A stretch of 62,525 bases of DNA from the NCBI GenBank assembly GCA_021325385.1, contig JAJPHH010000117.1, positions 1 through 62,525 of the forward strand. Direction: 5' to 3'. This DNA is from Alphaproteobacteria bacterium (GTDB lineage: Bacteria; Pseudomonadota; Alphaproteobacteria; Rhizobiales; Beijerinckiaceae). Both the position numbers and the translations under genes were made by a program. Of the stretch, positions 34,669 to 44,494 are shown piece by piece; position 1 is the stretch's first letter; the number at the start of each line of letters is the position of its first letter. The notes beneath the pieces are model-generated. The model saw only the letters and a program-made list of their open reading frames with translations. It was not told the origin of the DNA and ran no database searches.

Positions 34669-36261
34669 TCAGCGCCCCCCGCTCGACGCTGGGGCCGCGC
34701 GTCCTGCAGCGTCCTCCCGAAAGAAATGAGACAGGACCTGCTGCTCGTTGATGTCGGACCCGGTCAGTTCGGCGACCATCCGGGATCGGTGCATGACATA
34801 GAGCCGATGCGACAGATGCAGCACTTCCGGCAGTTCGGACGAGACCAGAACGATCGCCGCCCCCGTCGCCAAGACGTCCTTCATCAGATCGTAGACTTCC
34901 GCCTTGGCCCCGACGTCGATGCCCACGGTCGGCTCGTCGAACAGATAAACCCGAATATCCCGGGTCAGCCCTCGCGCGAGCAGAACCTTCTGCCGGTTGC
35001 CGCCGGAAAGATTGGCGACGGCGCGCTCGATCTGCGGCGGACGCAATTTGAGGCGCTCGACGATCGACTGAATCGCCCGGCGCTCGCTTGCCCGTTGAAG
35101 CACGCCGCGACGGGAATAAGCCGGCAAGTCCAGTGCGGTCATCGACGCGTTTTCGCGCACCGACCGGCCGAGCGCCAATCCTTCCGCGACGCGGTCCGAC
35201 GGAAAATAGCACAGTCCCTGCTTCAAAAGCGTCGCCGGCGAGGGATTGGTCACCGCGGCGCCGCCGACCCGAATGATTCCGGCGGCGATCAACTCCAATC
35301 CATAGACCGCCCGAACCAGCTCCGATTTGCCGCAACCGACGAGACCGGCGACGCCGGTGATCTCGCCGGCTCGCGCATAGAAGCTCACATCCGTAACCGT
35401 ATGGTTGGCGAGCGTCAGATTTTCGACCTCCAAGAGCTTGGCGCCGGGGCGCGGCTCGATGCGAGGAAACAGGACCTCGATCTTTCGCCCCGTCATCATT
35501 TCAACGAGCGCGTTCTCGGAAACGTCTCCAGCTTCGACCGTCGCTATCTTTCGCCCGTCGCGAAGCACGGTGATCCTGTCGGCGATCTGCTTGATCTCCC
35601 GCATGCGATGCGAGACGTAGATGATGCCGACGCCTGACGCCTTGAGTTTCGCAATGAGAGCGAACAGTTTCGCGGCTTCCGCTTCGGTCAGCGACGCCGT
35701 AGGCTCGTCGAGGATGAGAAGGCGGACATCGGCGAGAAACGCCTTCGCGATCTCGACCATCTGCTGATGGGCGCGGGACAGGTCCCGCACTTTGCGATTG
35801 GGGTCGAGATCGAAACCCAGCAGCTTGATGAGATCCAGAGCTCTGGTCCTCATCCGCGAGCGGTCGAGGACGCCGCTTCGGCTCAATTCGCGGCCGAGGA
35901 ACAAATTCTGTTCGACGGTGAGGTCCGGAACCAGGCTGAATTCCTGGAACACCGGGCTGATGCCGAGCAGCCGCGCGGCGTGCGGCGTCAGGTGAACGAC
36001 CGCCTCGCCTTGATAGGTAAAGGCGCCTTCGTCGGGAGGATAGGTCCCGGCGATAATGTTGATGAGCGTCGATTTGCCCGCGCCGTTCTCGCCGAACAGG
36101 ACATGAACCTCGCCGTGACGCAGTTCGAAATCCACCTGATCCAGCGCGGTCACGCCCGGAAACCGCTTTGACACTCTGGAAAGTTCAAGCAGCGGACGTG
36201 CGTCGCGGGCGGCTGCCGCCGCCCGCGACGCGCCAATCTGGACCGGATCAGCAATGGTCAT
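34669..36261 (-). CDS. ABC transporter ATPase with two nucleotide-binding domains, RbsA type
   Basis: 530 residues from ATG 36261; an in-frame TTG two codons upstream is less likely. Domain 1 has Walker A GENGAGKST (57-65), an unusual signature LSRAHQQ (161-167, usually LSxGxQQ) and Walker B LLILDEPTAS (181-190). Domain 2 has the degenerate Walker A GLVGCGKSE (306-314) and signature LSGGNRQK (418-425), as is normal for RbsA proteins. It drives the two permeases encoded downstream. Confidence 0.93.
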   Translation of the reverse strand: MTIADPVQIGASRAAAAARDARPLLELSRVSKRFPGVTALDQVDFELRHGEVHVLFGENGAGKSTLINIIAGTYPPDEGAFTYQGEAVVHLTPHAARLLGISPVFQEFSLVPDLTVEQNLFLGRELSRSGVLDRSRMRTRALDLIKLLGFDLDPNRKVRDLSRAHQQMVEIAKAFLADVRLLILDEPTASLTEAEAAKLFALIAKLKASGVGIIYVSHRMREIKQIADRITVLRDGRKIATVEAGDVSENALVEMMTGRKIEVLFPRIEPRPGAKLLEVENLTLANHTVTDVSFYARAGEITGVAGLVGCGKSELVRAVYGLELIAAGIIRVGGAAVTNPSPATLLKQGLCYFPSDRVAEGLALGRSVRENASMTALDLPAYSRRGVLQRASERRAIQSIVERLKLRPPQIERAVANLSGGNRQKVLLARGLTRDIRVYLFDEPTVGIDVGAKAEVYDLMKDVLATGAAIVLVSSELPEVLHLSHRLYVMHRSRMVAELTGSDINEQQVLSHFFREDAAGRAAPASSGGR

Positions 36262-36288
36262 GAGCAAGCCGCTCGTTCGACCCTCGGT

Positions 36289-37356
36289 TCAGGGCGCCTT
36301 GACCGAATAGACGGCCTTGAAGTCCGCCGGCGCCAGGACCAGGCTCATGTTGATCGTCTTCAGATTGCTCTGGGCGATCATGTCCGGGATGGCCATCAGG
36401 CTCTTGGCGTAAGACTGATGCTCCAGCGCGCGCACGGCCGTGTCAATGGCGATACGGCCCTGCAAGACCGGATATTGAGTTGCAAAGCCGAGAATTTCGC
36501 CCTTGTTCAGCGCGTCCAGCATCGCCTGGTTCTCGTAAGAGGACATGATCAGGACGTCTTTCTTGCCGGCCTGCGCGACCGCTCCGACCGCCGCCTCGGC
36601 GGCCGGCGCGCAGCCCCAGATGACGTTCAAATCCGGATAGGCCTGAAGCGCATTCTGAATCAAGCCGAACTGCACGGCGACGCCCGAATCGCCGAACTTG
36701 TCATCGAGCACTTTGATGTTGCTCTGGTCCTTCACCGCCTTCTTGAAGCCGTCGAGGAACGCTTCGGCCCAGCCCGAACCCGATGGGCCGGGGAAGGTGA
36801 CGACACTGGCCGGCTTGCCCTTCAAATAATCGGAGAGGTACGTCCCGGTCTGGACGCCCATCGCCGTGAAATCGACCGTCATTTTCGAGGTGACGGTCGA
36901 TTTGGACACGGGATTGACCGTGCTGATGATCACCTTGCCGGCCTTGACGCCCTCCGCGAATTTCTTGTCAAGGCCAGCCTCGGAAATGGGGCCGACGACG
37001 ATTGCGTCAAAATTGCCGGCCATGCAATCGTCGAATTGCGACAACTGCTTGGGCAGGTTTTCGTAACCGCCGGCCTGGTACAGGGTCATGTTGACGCCCA
37101 TCCGCTTGGCTTCCTCGACGACCCCATAATCGACGGCGACCCAGAACGTGTCCTTCATATGCGGGAAGAGCACGCAGATGTTCCAAGGTTTCGACGCTTT
37201 CGGCAGCGGCGAATATTCGAACACCTTCTGCGAGCCCGAGTCGAAGTCATAGACTTTCGCCGGCCACCAGTCTCCATCCCCTGCTAAAGCGACTCCCGAC
37301 CAGGCCAAAGCCAGTCCCGAAGCCAACACGCCCGTCATTCGCGCTAAATACTTCAT
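36289..37356 (-). CDS. TorT-like periplasmic substrate-binding protein
   Basis: 355 residues from ATG 37356 with AGAGGAT upstream. A signal peptide covers about 1-25 (ending GVALAG). The mature protein begins DGDWWPAKVYDFDSGSQKVF, then PLPKASKPWNICVLFPHMKD and EAKRMGVNMTLYQAGGYENL, a pattern I associate with TorT, the periplasmic TMAO sensor protein. No TorS kinase is nearby; instead the gene heads a full RbsA/RbsC-type ABC operon, so it is most likely the transport receptor. The ligand is unknown, and the neighbouring HyuAB suggest a cyclic amide or betaine-like compound. Confidence 0.85.
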   Translation of the reverse strand: MKYLARMTGVLASGLALAWSGVALAGDGDWWPAKVYDFDSGSQKVFEYSPLPKASKPWNICVLFPHMKDTFWVAVDYGVVEEAKRMGVNMTLYQAGGYENLPKQLSQFDDCMAGNFDAIVVGPISEAGLDKKFAEGVKAGKVIISTVNPVSKSTVTSKMTVDFTAMGVQTGTYLSDYLKGKPASVVTFPGPSGSGWAEAFLDGFKKAVKDQSNIKVLDDKFGDSGVAVQFGLIQNALQAYPDLNVIWGCAPAAEAAVGAVAQAGKKDVLIMSSYENQAMLDALNKGEILGFATQYPVLQGRIAIDTAVRALEHQSYAKSLMAIPDMIAQSNLKTINMSLVLAPADFKAVYSVKAP

Positions 37357-37507
37357 GATCCTCTCCCATTTTGAGCCATCGTTCGAAATCCGTCTTAACT
37401 CTCGTCCGAGCTCGCCGCCGCCCGCGGGGACCAATTCACCGATCCTGTCTTTGGCTACCCTCCTTTCCAGCCCAACATGTCGCCGGCCTCGCTCGGAAGC
37501 TCGTCCT

Positions 37508-39595
37508 TCAGCGCTTCCGATTCTGTCTCGTGATCATGTAGGAGCCGCTCCCGTCGAGGCGAGCGGTCCAGCCGGGTTCGACGACAATCGTCGTCGTGAT
37601 TTCTTCGATGATCGCCGGCCCGTCGACGGCCGCGCCGGCGCCGAGCGCCTCGCCGTCATAGACGGGCGTGCGAACGCCCTTTCCGGAGGCGCTGAAGATC
37701 GCCTTGCGATGCGACTTGATCGCGTCGGGCGCAGCCCTGCCCCGCTTCAGCGCCGGCGTCTTCGGCTTGTCGATGAGGCCATAGAGCGTCGACTCGATGT
37801 TGACGACCTCAACGGTCGAATGGCGTTCCGAATAGGTGTAAAGTTCTTCGTGGCGACGGTGGAACGCCTCCTTGACCCGGTCGATCGTCTTCTCGTTGAT
37901 CTTGAACGTGTCGATGTCGACCGTGCATTCGTGCACCTGCCCGACATAGCGCATGTCGAGGCTGCGCCTGACCACAATGTTGTTCTTGGCGAACCCGTCG
38001 TCGCGGAGATGTTTGACGCCCTTAGCCTCGATCTCCTCGAACAGTCTATCGAGGCGAGAATAGGCTTCGGCATTGTCGAGGCGGGCCGGCGCGGTCGCCA
38101 TGTAATTGTATTTGACGTCGGAAATGATCTGACCGAACGCGCACAGGCCCGACGCCAGCTTGGGCAGGATGATCGTATTGACGCCAATTTCCGCCGCCAG
38201 CGCGCAAATATGGGCCGCCGTCGCGCCGCCAGCGCCGACCAGAACGAAATCGCGCGGATCGAAGCCGCGCTCGACCGAGACGCGTCGGATGCCGTTCACC
38301 ATGTTGCTGTTGACGATGGTGAACATGCCATACGCCGCCTGTTCGACTGTGAGGCCCAGCGGTTCGGCGATCCTCATCAAAGCGGCGCGGGCCTTCTCGA
38401 GGCTCAGCGGAAGCTTGCCGCCGAGCAGGCCGTCCGGATTGAGATAGCCGAGAATCAGGTTCGCGTCCGACGTCGTCGGCTCCTCGCCGCCCTGGCCATA
38501 GCACGCTGGACCGGGCTGCGAGCCGGCGGATTGCGGGCCGACCTGCAGGATGCCGAGCGAATCGATCCAGCCGATCGACCCGCCGCCAGCGCCGAGCGTC
38601 TCCACCTGAATCATCGGCACGCCGATCCGGTAACGCAGGAAATCGATGTTCTTGTTGAGATTGGTCACGCCGCCCTTGGTCAAGGTGATGTCGAAGGACG
38701 TCCCGCCCATGTCGATCGTGATGACGTTTGTCTGCTCGAACGGCGCGCAAACGTACTGCCCGGCCTGAGGCGCCGAAGCGGGGCCGGAATTGATGGCGTA
38801 GACCGAGCGATCGGTCATCGCCTGCCCGACCGCCAAGCCGCCATTCGACTGGAAGTAGCGAACCGGCTGCTTTGCGCCGAGCGATTGGAAATAGCCGTCG
38901 ACCGCCCGCACATATTGGCGCATGACCGGCGCGAGATAAGCGTTCACGACCGCGGTGGAGGTGCGCGTATATTCTCGAATCTGCGGATAGAGTTCGCAGC
39001 CCACGGTGAGGATCGCGTCCGGCATCATTTCGCGGACGATCTCGGCCGCCCGTTTCTCGTGCGCCGGATTGAGCACTGACCAGACGAACGAGATTGCTAC
39101 GGTCTCGACGCCTTCGGCGATGAACGCCTCGCAGGCGGCGCGCACGTCCTCTTCATGCAACGGCGTGCGCACTTCCCCCGTCGAGAGGACGCGCTCGCGC
39201 ACGCCCTTACGCCGATAACGAGGCACGAGCATGACCGCGGCGGGATATTCAGGGTCGTACCGGTATCCGTCCTCCTTGTGCCCGTTGCGAATCTCGATCG
39301 AGTCTTCGTGGCCGGCGGTGCAGATGAGCCCGGTTTTGCCGCCGCGATGCGTGATGAGCGCGTTGAGTCCGACCGTCGTGCCGTTGATGCAAAGATCGCA
39401 ATCGGAGACGATCGACTCGGGCGTCCGGCCAAGATCGTCCGCGATCAGCTTGAGGCCGTTTTCGATCGCCTTGGTCGGATTGGACGGGGTCGAGAGCGCC
39501 TTGAACAACTTGGCGACGCCGGTCGCCTTGTCGGCGATGACAAAGTCGGTGAAAGTGCCGCCTGCGTCGATGCCCAAACGAAATTGGGTGGTCAT
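37508..39595 (-). CDS. hyuA: Hydantoinase/oxoprolinase family protein, HyuA-type subunit
   Basis: 695 residues, the usual length. The actin-like ATPase motifs are clear: FRLGIDAGGTFTDFV at the N-terminus, ITIDMGGTSFDITL in the middle and FVLVGAGGATAAH later. These ATP-dependent enzymes phosphorylate and open lactams, hydantoins or ketones together with a HyuB partner. The hyuB gene lies 12 bp upstream. The transporter operon downstream on the same strand (gap 151 bp) may deliver the substrate. Confidence 0.92.
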   Translation of the reverse strand: MTTQFRLGIDAGGTFTDFVIADKATGVAKLFKALSTPSNPTKAIENGLKLIADDLGRTPESIVSDCDLCINGTTVGLNALITHRGGKTGLICTAGHEDSIEIRNGHKEDGYRYDPEYPAAVMLVPRYRRKGVRERVLSTGEVRTPLHEEDVRAACEAFIAEGVETVAISFVWSVLNPAHEKRAAEIVREMMPDAILTVGCELYPQIREYTRTSTAVVNAYLAPVMRQYVRAVDGYFQSLGAKQPVRYFQSNGGLAVGQAMTDRSVYAINSGPASAPQAGQYVCAPFEQTNVITIDMGGTSFDITLTKGGVTNLNKNIDFLRYRIGVPMIQVETLGAGGGSIGWIDSLGILQVGPQSAGSQPGPACYGQGGEEPTTSDANLILGYLNPDGLLGGKLPLSLEKARAALMRIAEPLGLTVEQAAYGMFTIVNSNMVNGIRRVSVERGFDPRDFVLVGAGGATAAHICALAAEIGVNTIILPKLASGLCAFGQIISDVKYNYMATAPARLDNAEAYSRLDRLFEEIEAKGVKHLRDDGFAKNNIVVRRSLDMRYVGQVHECTVDIDTFKINEKTIDRVKEAFHRRHEELYTYSERHSTVEVVNIESTLYGLIDKPKTPALKRGRAAPDAIKSHRKAIFSASGKGVRTPVYDGEALGAGAAVDGPAIIEEITTTIVVEPGWTARLDGSGSYMITRQNRKR

Positions 39596-39607
39596 GGCCC
39601 CGCCTCC

Positions 39608-41386
39608 TCAGGCCGCCCGCAGCCGCTTGGACGCGGCGACGTCGACTTCGAGAGTCAGCGGGTCCTTGAACACGACGCCGTAATCTTCCTTCGCGCCGCG
39701 GATCGAGACGAGACCGTTGCGAACGTCCTCGATGACCATTTCGATGGGACGTTCATAAGGATTGCCGTAGCCTCCGCCCCCCGGATTCATATTGGTGATC
39801 GTCTGGCCCGGCTTGATCGTTTCGAGAATGTTGGTCCTGGCCAGTTCGATATTTCCGCCGCGATTGATCTCGACGCGGCCGACCTTCTCGTCGATCATCG
39901 TGGACTTCGCGCCCGCCGCGCCCATCGCCGGAATGCGCCGGCCCTCGCCGAACCCGATGCACAGCATTTCCCTGTCGAGCGGCTCGACCTCCCAGGCCGT
40001 TCCGGAGCCGCCGCGGTATTTCCCGGCGCCGCCCGAATCCGTCATCAGCGAATAGCGATGGATCACGATCGGATAGGAATATTCGAGCAATTCCACGTCG
40101 CCCGACGTCAGCGCGCCAAAGCAACATTCCGGGCCGACCGCATGCCAGCCGTCCTGATGCGGCGTCGCGCCGCCGCCTGAAATGATGGTGGCGAGCACCA
40201 TCGTGACGTACTCTTCGTTGGTGCGACTGTCCCAGCCCGCGATGTTGAGCCCGTTGGCGTGTCCCCAAGACGCGGCGACTTTCGACGGCATCGCCTTCTC
40301 GAACGCCAAGCGCACCGCGTCGGTCAGCGTCTCCATCGGGGTCGTCGTGCAATTCATATGCGGAGCCGGCTCGACGGCGTTGCAGATCGTGCCTTTCGGA
40401 CCAAAGTCCACGCTGACGCATCGGTACAACCCCTCATTGTAGGGAGGAGGCAACGCCGCGAACATCATCAAGCCAAGATAGACGCCGGAATGGGAATTGC
40501 CTTCATAGGAATTTATGAAATATGGAATCTGGGGAGGGCTCGATATCGCGATGTGGCAGCGGTCGTTCCTGATCGTCACTTTGGCCTTGATCTCGAAATC
40601 GCCGAAGCCGTGCCCCGCATCTTCGAGAATGGCCACGCCTTCATAGGTTCCGTCGGGAACCGTCTTGATGAGGGCGCGCATATGGCGATCCGCCATATCG
40701 AGCAGTTCGTCGATGCATGCATCCACTGTGCCGAGGCCGTATTTCTCGACCATCGCGATCAGATTGCGCTCGCCCACCTGACATGCGCCGATCAGCGCGT
40801 TGAAATCGCCCTCCTGATCGCGGCGGGCGCGCATGTTCGTGAAGATCATGTTGAGAACGTCGCGCCGCGCCTTTCCCCGATCCCATATCTTCACCGGCGG
40901 AATGCGCAGGCACTCTGCATATATTTCCTTCGCCGTCGGATTGTAGCCTGCGGGCACCGGGCCGCCAATGTCGGTGAGGTGGCCTTTGCACACGGTCCAA
41001 TAGACGAGCTTGCCCTTGTAGAACACCGGCTTGTACATGCAGGTGTCGATCGCGTGGCTGCCGCCGAAGGCGGGGTCGTTGTGCAGGATCAGATCGCCTT
41101 CGTGAATATCGTCGCCGAAGAATTTCGCGACGGCCTTCATCGCGGGAATCAACGAGCCAAGATGGATAGGAATGTCTTGTCCCTGAAGGATCATCTCCGG
41201 CTTGGCGTTGAACAGCGCCGTCGAATAGTCGTGGGCGAGATTGAAGACGGACGATCGCGCCGTCTTTTCGAGCGAAAGCGTCATTTCGCGCTGCGTCGTC
41301 TCCAGGACGCCGCGCACGACGGACAGCGTGATCGGATCGACCGCGCGTTTTTTCGGTTGACGCGTTGACTGCTTTGCCGCCGTCAT
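39608..41386 (-). CDS. hyuB: Hydantoinase/oxoprolinase family protein, HyuB-type subunit
   Basis: 592 residues. Typical HyuB features are DPITLSVVRGVLETTQREM at the start, the metal-site region DLILHNDPAFGGSHAID, and GGSGTAWEVEPLDREM and MNPGGGGYGNPYERP near the end. With HyuA it forms the (AB)n enzyme that hydrolyses a cyclic amide or carboxylates a ketone at the cost of ATP. It is the first gene of its operon and is divergent from an AraC-type regulator. Confidence 0.92.
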   Translation of the reverse strand: MTAAKQSTRQPKKRAVDPITLSVVRGVLETTQREMTLSLEKTARSSVFNLAHDYSTALFNAKPEMILQGQDIPIHLGSLIPAMKAVAKFFGDDIHEGDLILHNDPAFGGSHAIDTCMYKPVFYKGKLVYWTVCKGHLTDIGGPVPAGYNPTAKEIYAECLRIPPVKIWDRGKARRDVLNMIFTNMRARRDQEGDFNALIGACQVGERNLIAMVEKYGLGTVDACIDELLDMADRHMRALIKTVPDGTYEGVAILEDAGHGFGDFEIKAKVTIRNDRCHIAISSPPQIPYFINSYEGNSHSGVYLGLMMFAALPPPYNEGLYRCVSVDFGPKGTICNAVEPAPHMNCTTTPMETLTDAVRLAFEKAMPSKVAASWGHANGLNIAGWDSRTNEEYVTMVLATIISGGGATPHQDGWHAVGPECCFGALTSGDVELLEYSYPIVIHRYSLMTDSGGAGKYRGGSGTAWEVEPLDREMLCIGFGEGRRIPAMGAAGAKSTMIDEKVGRVEINRGGNIELARTNILETIKPGQTITNMNPGGGGYGNPYERPIEMVIEDVRNGLVSIRGAKEDYGVVFKDPLTLEVDVAASKRLRAA

Positions 41387-41540
41387 GGGAACCCCGCTTC
41401 TCGAATGCGCGAGGGTCCGCGCGGCAAGGTTCTCCGCTGCGGCGCCCCGATCGCCCGCTCCTTCCTGCGCCTTGCGCAGTCGATGAGCAGGACCCTAGCG
41501 AAATATGGAGCGAAGGTCTTTCCGTAGCGCGCATTGAGAT

Positions 41541-41572
41541 TTGACTTTGCGCGAAGGCGCGCAGCAATATTC
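41541..41572 (+). promoter_or_regulatory. Candidate promoter/operator between hyuB and araC-type gene
   Basis: TTGACT at 41541-41546 (a -35-like hexamer), a perfect dyad TGCGCG-aagg-CGCGCA at 41548-41563 and an AATATT at 41566-41571. The 19-bp spacing is longer than ideal. The dyad overlapping a possible promoter suggests autoregulation of the AraC-type gene at 41620. Confidence 0.3.
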
Positions 41573-41619
41573 CCCTGTTTCCGCTGTATTCGAGCGCGCG
41601 GGACCTCAAGGCGACGACC

Positions 41620-42588
41620 ATGGTGAAGCAGATTTCGACGGCCGGTTGCGAACCGCGCGATCGAAGCCGGCATTGGCACGAGACGATCGCGGCGACCTAT
41701 TTCCCGCTCGATCTGAGATTCGTCGATGCGGATCGCTTTGCCGGCGACCTCAAAATCTGGGATCTCGGCGACGTTTCGCTGTCGCGCCTCAGTTCGGAGC
41801 CGCTGGAATACCGCAGGCTCCTGCATCACTTCCACGGCGAACGCGAGGAGCATTATCTCGTCACCGTTCCGATTCAGTCGGAAGTGTTCTTTTCCCAATG
41901 CGGCAAGGACGTGCGCTGCCGCCCGGGCGGGCTTATCCTCGAGCGCAGTCACGAGCCCTACGTGTTCAGCCACGGCGAGCCGTCCGATCTCTGGGTGGTG
42001 AAGGTTTCGGCCACGGCGCTTAGCGGCAAGATTCGGCAGCCGGATAGATTCTGCTCCTTGCAGTTCGACACGACCCGAGGCGGCGGCGGTCTCCTCTTCG
42101 ACATGCTCGAACTGATTCCGCGCCGCATCGACGGCATGTCGGAGGAATTGCGCGCGACGGTTGGGCGCCAGCTCGTCGAACTGCTCGTTCTCGCGCTCAA
42201 GGACGACGATCGAACTCTGACGGCGGGGGCGACGGCGGTGCGCGCCGCGCATCTGTCGCGCATCGAGAACTATGTCCGCAACCGGCTCGGAGACAGCGAC
42301 CTCGACCCCGATGCAATCGCGCGCGCCTGCGGCATTTCGACCAGGTATTTGCACGAACTGTTTCGCGACGCCAATCAGACGCTCGGCAGCTGGATCCGCG
42401 ACCAGCGATTGGACGCCTGCCGTGAAGCGCTTGGCGATCCTGCCCGCAAGCAGACCGTCGCCGGCATCGCCTATCAATGGGGCTTCGGCAACCAGGCCCA
42501 GTTCAGCCGTGTGTTCAAAGCGCAATTCGGCGTCCCTCCGCGAGAATATCGCGAACAGGCGCTGAAAAAACGCGCTGTCGCGATCTGA
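41620..42588 (+). CDS. AraC-family regulator with AraC_binding_2-type sensor domain
   Basis: 322 residues. The N-terminal half begins with a FeaR/NahR-like sensing pattern (WHETIAATYFPLDLRF, then LEYRRLLHHF and PVQ-like VTVPIQSEVFFSQCG). The C-terminal double HTH covers about IENYVRNRLGDSDLDPDAIA to GIAYQWGFGNQAQFSRVFKA. It lies between hyuB (divergent) and the pxp operon (convergent) and probably activates hyuBA and the transporter. Confidence 0.92.
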   Translation: MVKQISTAGCEPRDRSRHWHETIAATYFPLDLRFVDADRFAGDLKIWDLGDVSLSRLSSEPLEYRRLLHHFHGEREEHYLVTVPIQSEVFFSQCGKDVRCRPGGLILERSHEPYVFSHGEPSDLWVVKVSATALSGKIRQPDRFCSLQFDTTRGGGGLLFDMLELIPRRIDGMSEELRATVGRQLVELLVLALKDDDRTLTAGATAVRAAHLSRIENYVRNRLGDSDLDPDAIARACGISTRYLHELFRDANQTLGSWIRDQRLDACREALGDPARKQTVAGIAYQWGFGNQAQFSRVFKAQFGVPPREYREQALKKRAVAI

Positions 42589-42644
42589 CCGCCGCCGCAT
42601 CATTCGGCGCGGCTGCCGGCGCGAGCGCCGCCAACCGCGATCTC

Positions 42645-43613
42645 TCACACCGCCTCGCGCATTTTGGCGAGAAGCATTCGCCGCTCATGCCGCGCCGCGA
42701 GCGCCTGCTCCATCGTCGCCGGCGCGAAGATCGCGGGCGCATGCGGTTGGAGCTGCCCGATCAGATCGAGGTCTGCAGAGATGACGGCGCCGATCATGAA
42801 ATAGCCGCCCCCTGAGACCGCGTCGCGGTGCAAGACGATCGGTTCGGTCCCGCCCGGCACCTGGATCGACCCATAGGGATAGCAGGCGTCGACGATGTTC
42901 GACGGATCGGACCCGGCGCCGAACGGCTGTTCGCGCGGCACGAATTCAAGCGGCCGGCCGCCGCGAAACCGATATCCGATGCGATCGGCTTCGGGCGCGG
43001 CTTTCCAGGTGTCCTCGAAGAAATGCTTGCCGGCGGCCTCGGTGATGCGATGCCAGTATAGGCCAGGCATCATCCGCAACACGGCCGGCGAGCCGGGCGC
43101 GCGGCGCAAGTTCGACGGCACGGTCTTGCCCTCGACAGCGCCCGCCGCCGCGCCCACCGGCAATTCGTCGCCAGGTTCAAGCTTGCGGCCCCTGTAGCCG
43201 CCCAAAGCGCCGAGCGCGTAGGTCGACCGGGAGCCGAGCACGACGGGAACATCGATCCCGCCCGAAACGGCGATGTAGGCGCGGGCGCCCTGTTTCAAGA
43301 AAGCGAAAGAGAGAACCTGTCCCTTCTTGACGGCAAAGGAGGTCCATGTCGCGCGCTCGGCGCCGTCCACTTTCGGCGGGAGATCCGCGCCGGTGACGGC
43401 GACCGTCGCGTCCGCGGTGAATTCAAGCTCCGGTCCCAGAAACGCCGCTTCAAGAACTGCCGCGTCCTCCGGATTGCCGACCAAGAGGTTCGCCGCGCGA
43501 AGCGCGAACCGATCCATGGCCCCGGAGAGCGGAATGCCGATGTGATAATATCCGGGACGTCCCAGATCCTGCACCGTCGTCGAGAGGCCCGGCTTGACGA
43601 CTCTAATGGCCAT
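42645..43613 (-). CDS. pxpC: 5-oxoprolinase subunit C-like, carboxyltransferase-domain protein
   Basis: 322 residues of the AHS2/carboxyltransferase domain family. It begins VVKPGLSTTVQDLGRPGYYH and contains SGAMDRFALRAANLLVGNPE (the family signature) and GGIDVPVVLGSRSTY. With PxpB it corresponds to the carboxyltransferase half of urea carboxylase. It is the last gene of the five-gene pxp operon and its start overlaps pxpB by 11 bp. Confidence 0.92.
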   Translation of the reverse strand: MAIRVVKPGLSTTVQDLGRPGYYHIGIPLSGAMDRFALRAANLLVGNPEDAAVLEAAFLGPELEFTADATVAVTGADLPPKVDGAERATWTSFAVKKGQVLSFAFLKQGARAYIAVSGGIDVPVVLGSRSTYALGALGGYRGRKLEPGDELPVGAAAGAVEGKTVPSNLRRAPGSPAVLRMMPGLYWHRITEAAGKHFFEDTWKAAPEADRIGYRFRGGRPLEFVPREQPFGAGSDPSNIVDACYPYGSIQVPGGTEPIVLHRDAVSGGGYFMIGAVISADLDLIGQLQPHAPAIFAPATMEQALAARHERRMLLAKMREAV

Positions 43614-44478
43614 TGAGCGCCCCCGTCAGCTTGGCGTTGGTGCCGTCGATATCGGCATGGTACGCATCGAGCGAAAAATCGATATTGGCCATATTCGGCG
43701 AGAACTTGCCGGCCTCGACATCGGCGACAATCGCGTCGTATTCGGCCCGCTCGATCGGCCGCCATTTGACGATGTCGCCGGGATTGAACAGACACATGAA
43801 ATCGCGCAGATATCTGATCTGCTGGTTGGGATCGTAGATCGGCATCGGCGTGATGCCGAACATCTGATAGCCGCCGGCGCCGCGCACCGAATAGATGCAG
43901 CCGAAGCAGCCGCCATGGCCGATCGTCAGTTTCGGCGTGTCGGTCCGCGGCCTCAGATATTTGGGCGACTGGATCTGGCGCTTGCGCTCGACCATCTGGT
44001 AGAGGAACGGCAGCCCGGCGACGAAGCCGACCATCGAGACGAACCAGGGCGCGCCCGAATGGGCCTTGATGAAACCGTCGACGCCGTCGAGCCGATTTAT
44101 CTTGGCGGTGTATTCGATGTCCGTCATGTCCGGCGATTGATGCCGATCGCGGAAACGCATCAATGTCTCGCGAGTCCAGGGATCATTGTACAGAACCGGA
44201 ATTTCGATGATGCGCGTGGCGAGCTTCGAATGGCCGCCGCCCACTTCCGACTCGATTTTTTTGATTTCGGCGAGGAGGTCGTCCGGCCTGATCACGTCCG
44301 GATCGAACTTGATCTGGTACGAAGCGTTGGCGGGGCAGATCTCGGTTACGCCCTTGATCCGAGCCACCTTCACCGCCTTGGTGACCGAGAGGCTTTTGAA
44401 GAACGCTTCGAGCGACATTTCCTCGTCGCATTCGACGAAGATGTGCTCGTCGCCCCCATAGGAATACCGGCTCGTCAT
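43603..44478 (-). CDS. pxpB: 5-oxoprolinase subunit B-like, carboxyltransferase-domain protein
   Basis: 291 residues, longer than E. coli PxpB (about 218). The conserved AHS1 block is present: IIEIPVLYNDPWTRETLMRF-type region, HSGAPWFVSMVGFVAGLPFL, and GHGGCFGCIYSVRGAGGYQM. The extra length lies partly in the N-terminal segment and partly in a C-terminal tail (about 230-291). Its partners are PxpC, PxpA and, in this operon, a biotin carboxylase and carrier. Confidence 0.9.
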   Translation of the reverse strand: MTSRYSYGGDEHIFVECDEEMSLEAFFKSLSVTKAVKVARIKGVTEICPANASYQIKFDPDVIRPDDLLAEIKKIESEVGGGHSKLATRIIEIPVLYNDPWTRETLMRFRDRHQSPDMTDIEYTAKINRLDGVDGFIKAHSGAPWFVSMVGFVAGLPFLYQMVERKRQIQSPKYLRPRTDTPKLTIGHGGCFGCIYSVRGAGGYQMFGITPMPIYDPNQQIRYLRDFMCLFNPGDIVKWRPIERAEYDAIVADVEAGKFSPNMANIDFSLDAYHADIDGTNAKLTGALNGH

Positions 44479-44494
44479 CAGCGCTCTCCCTCCT

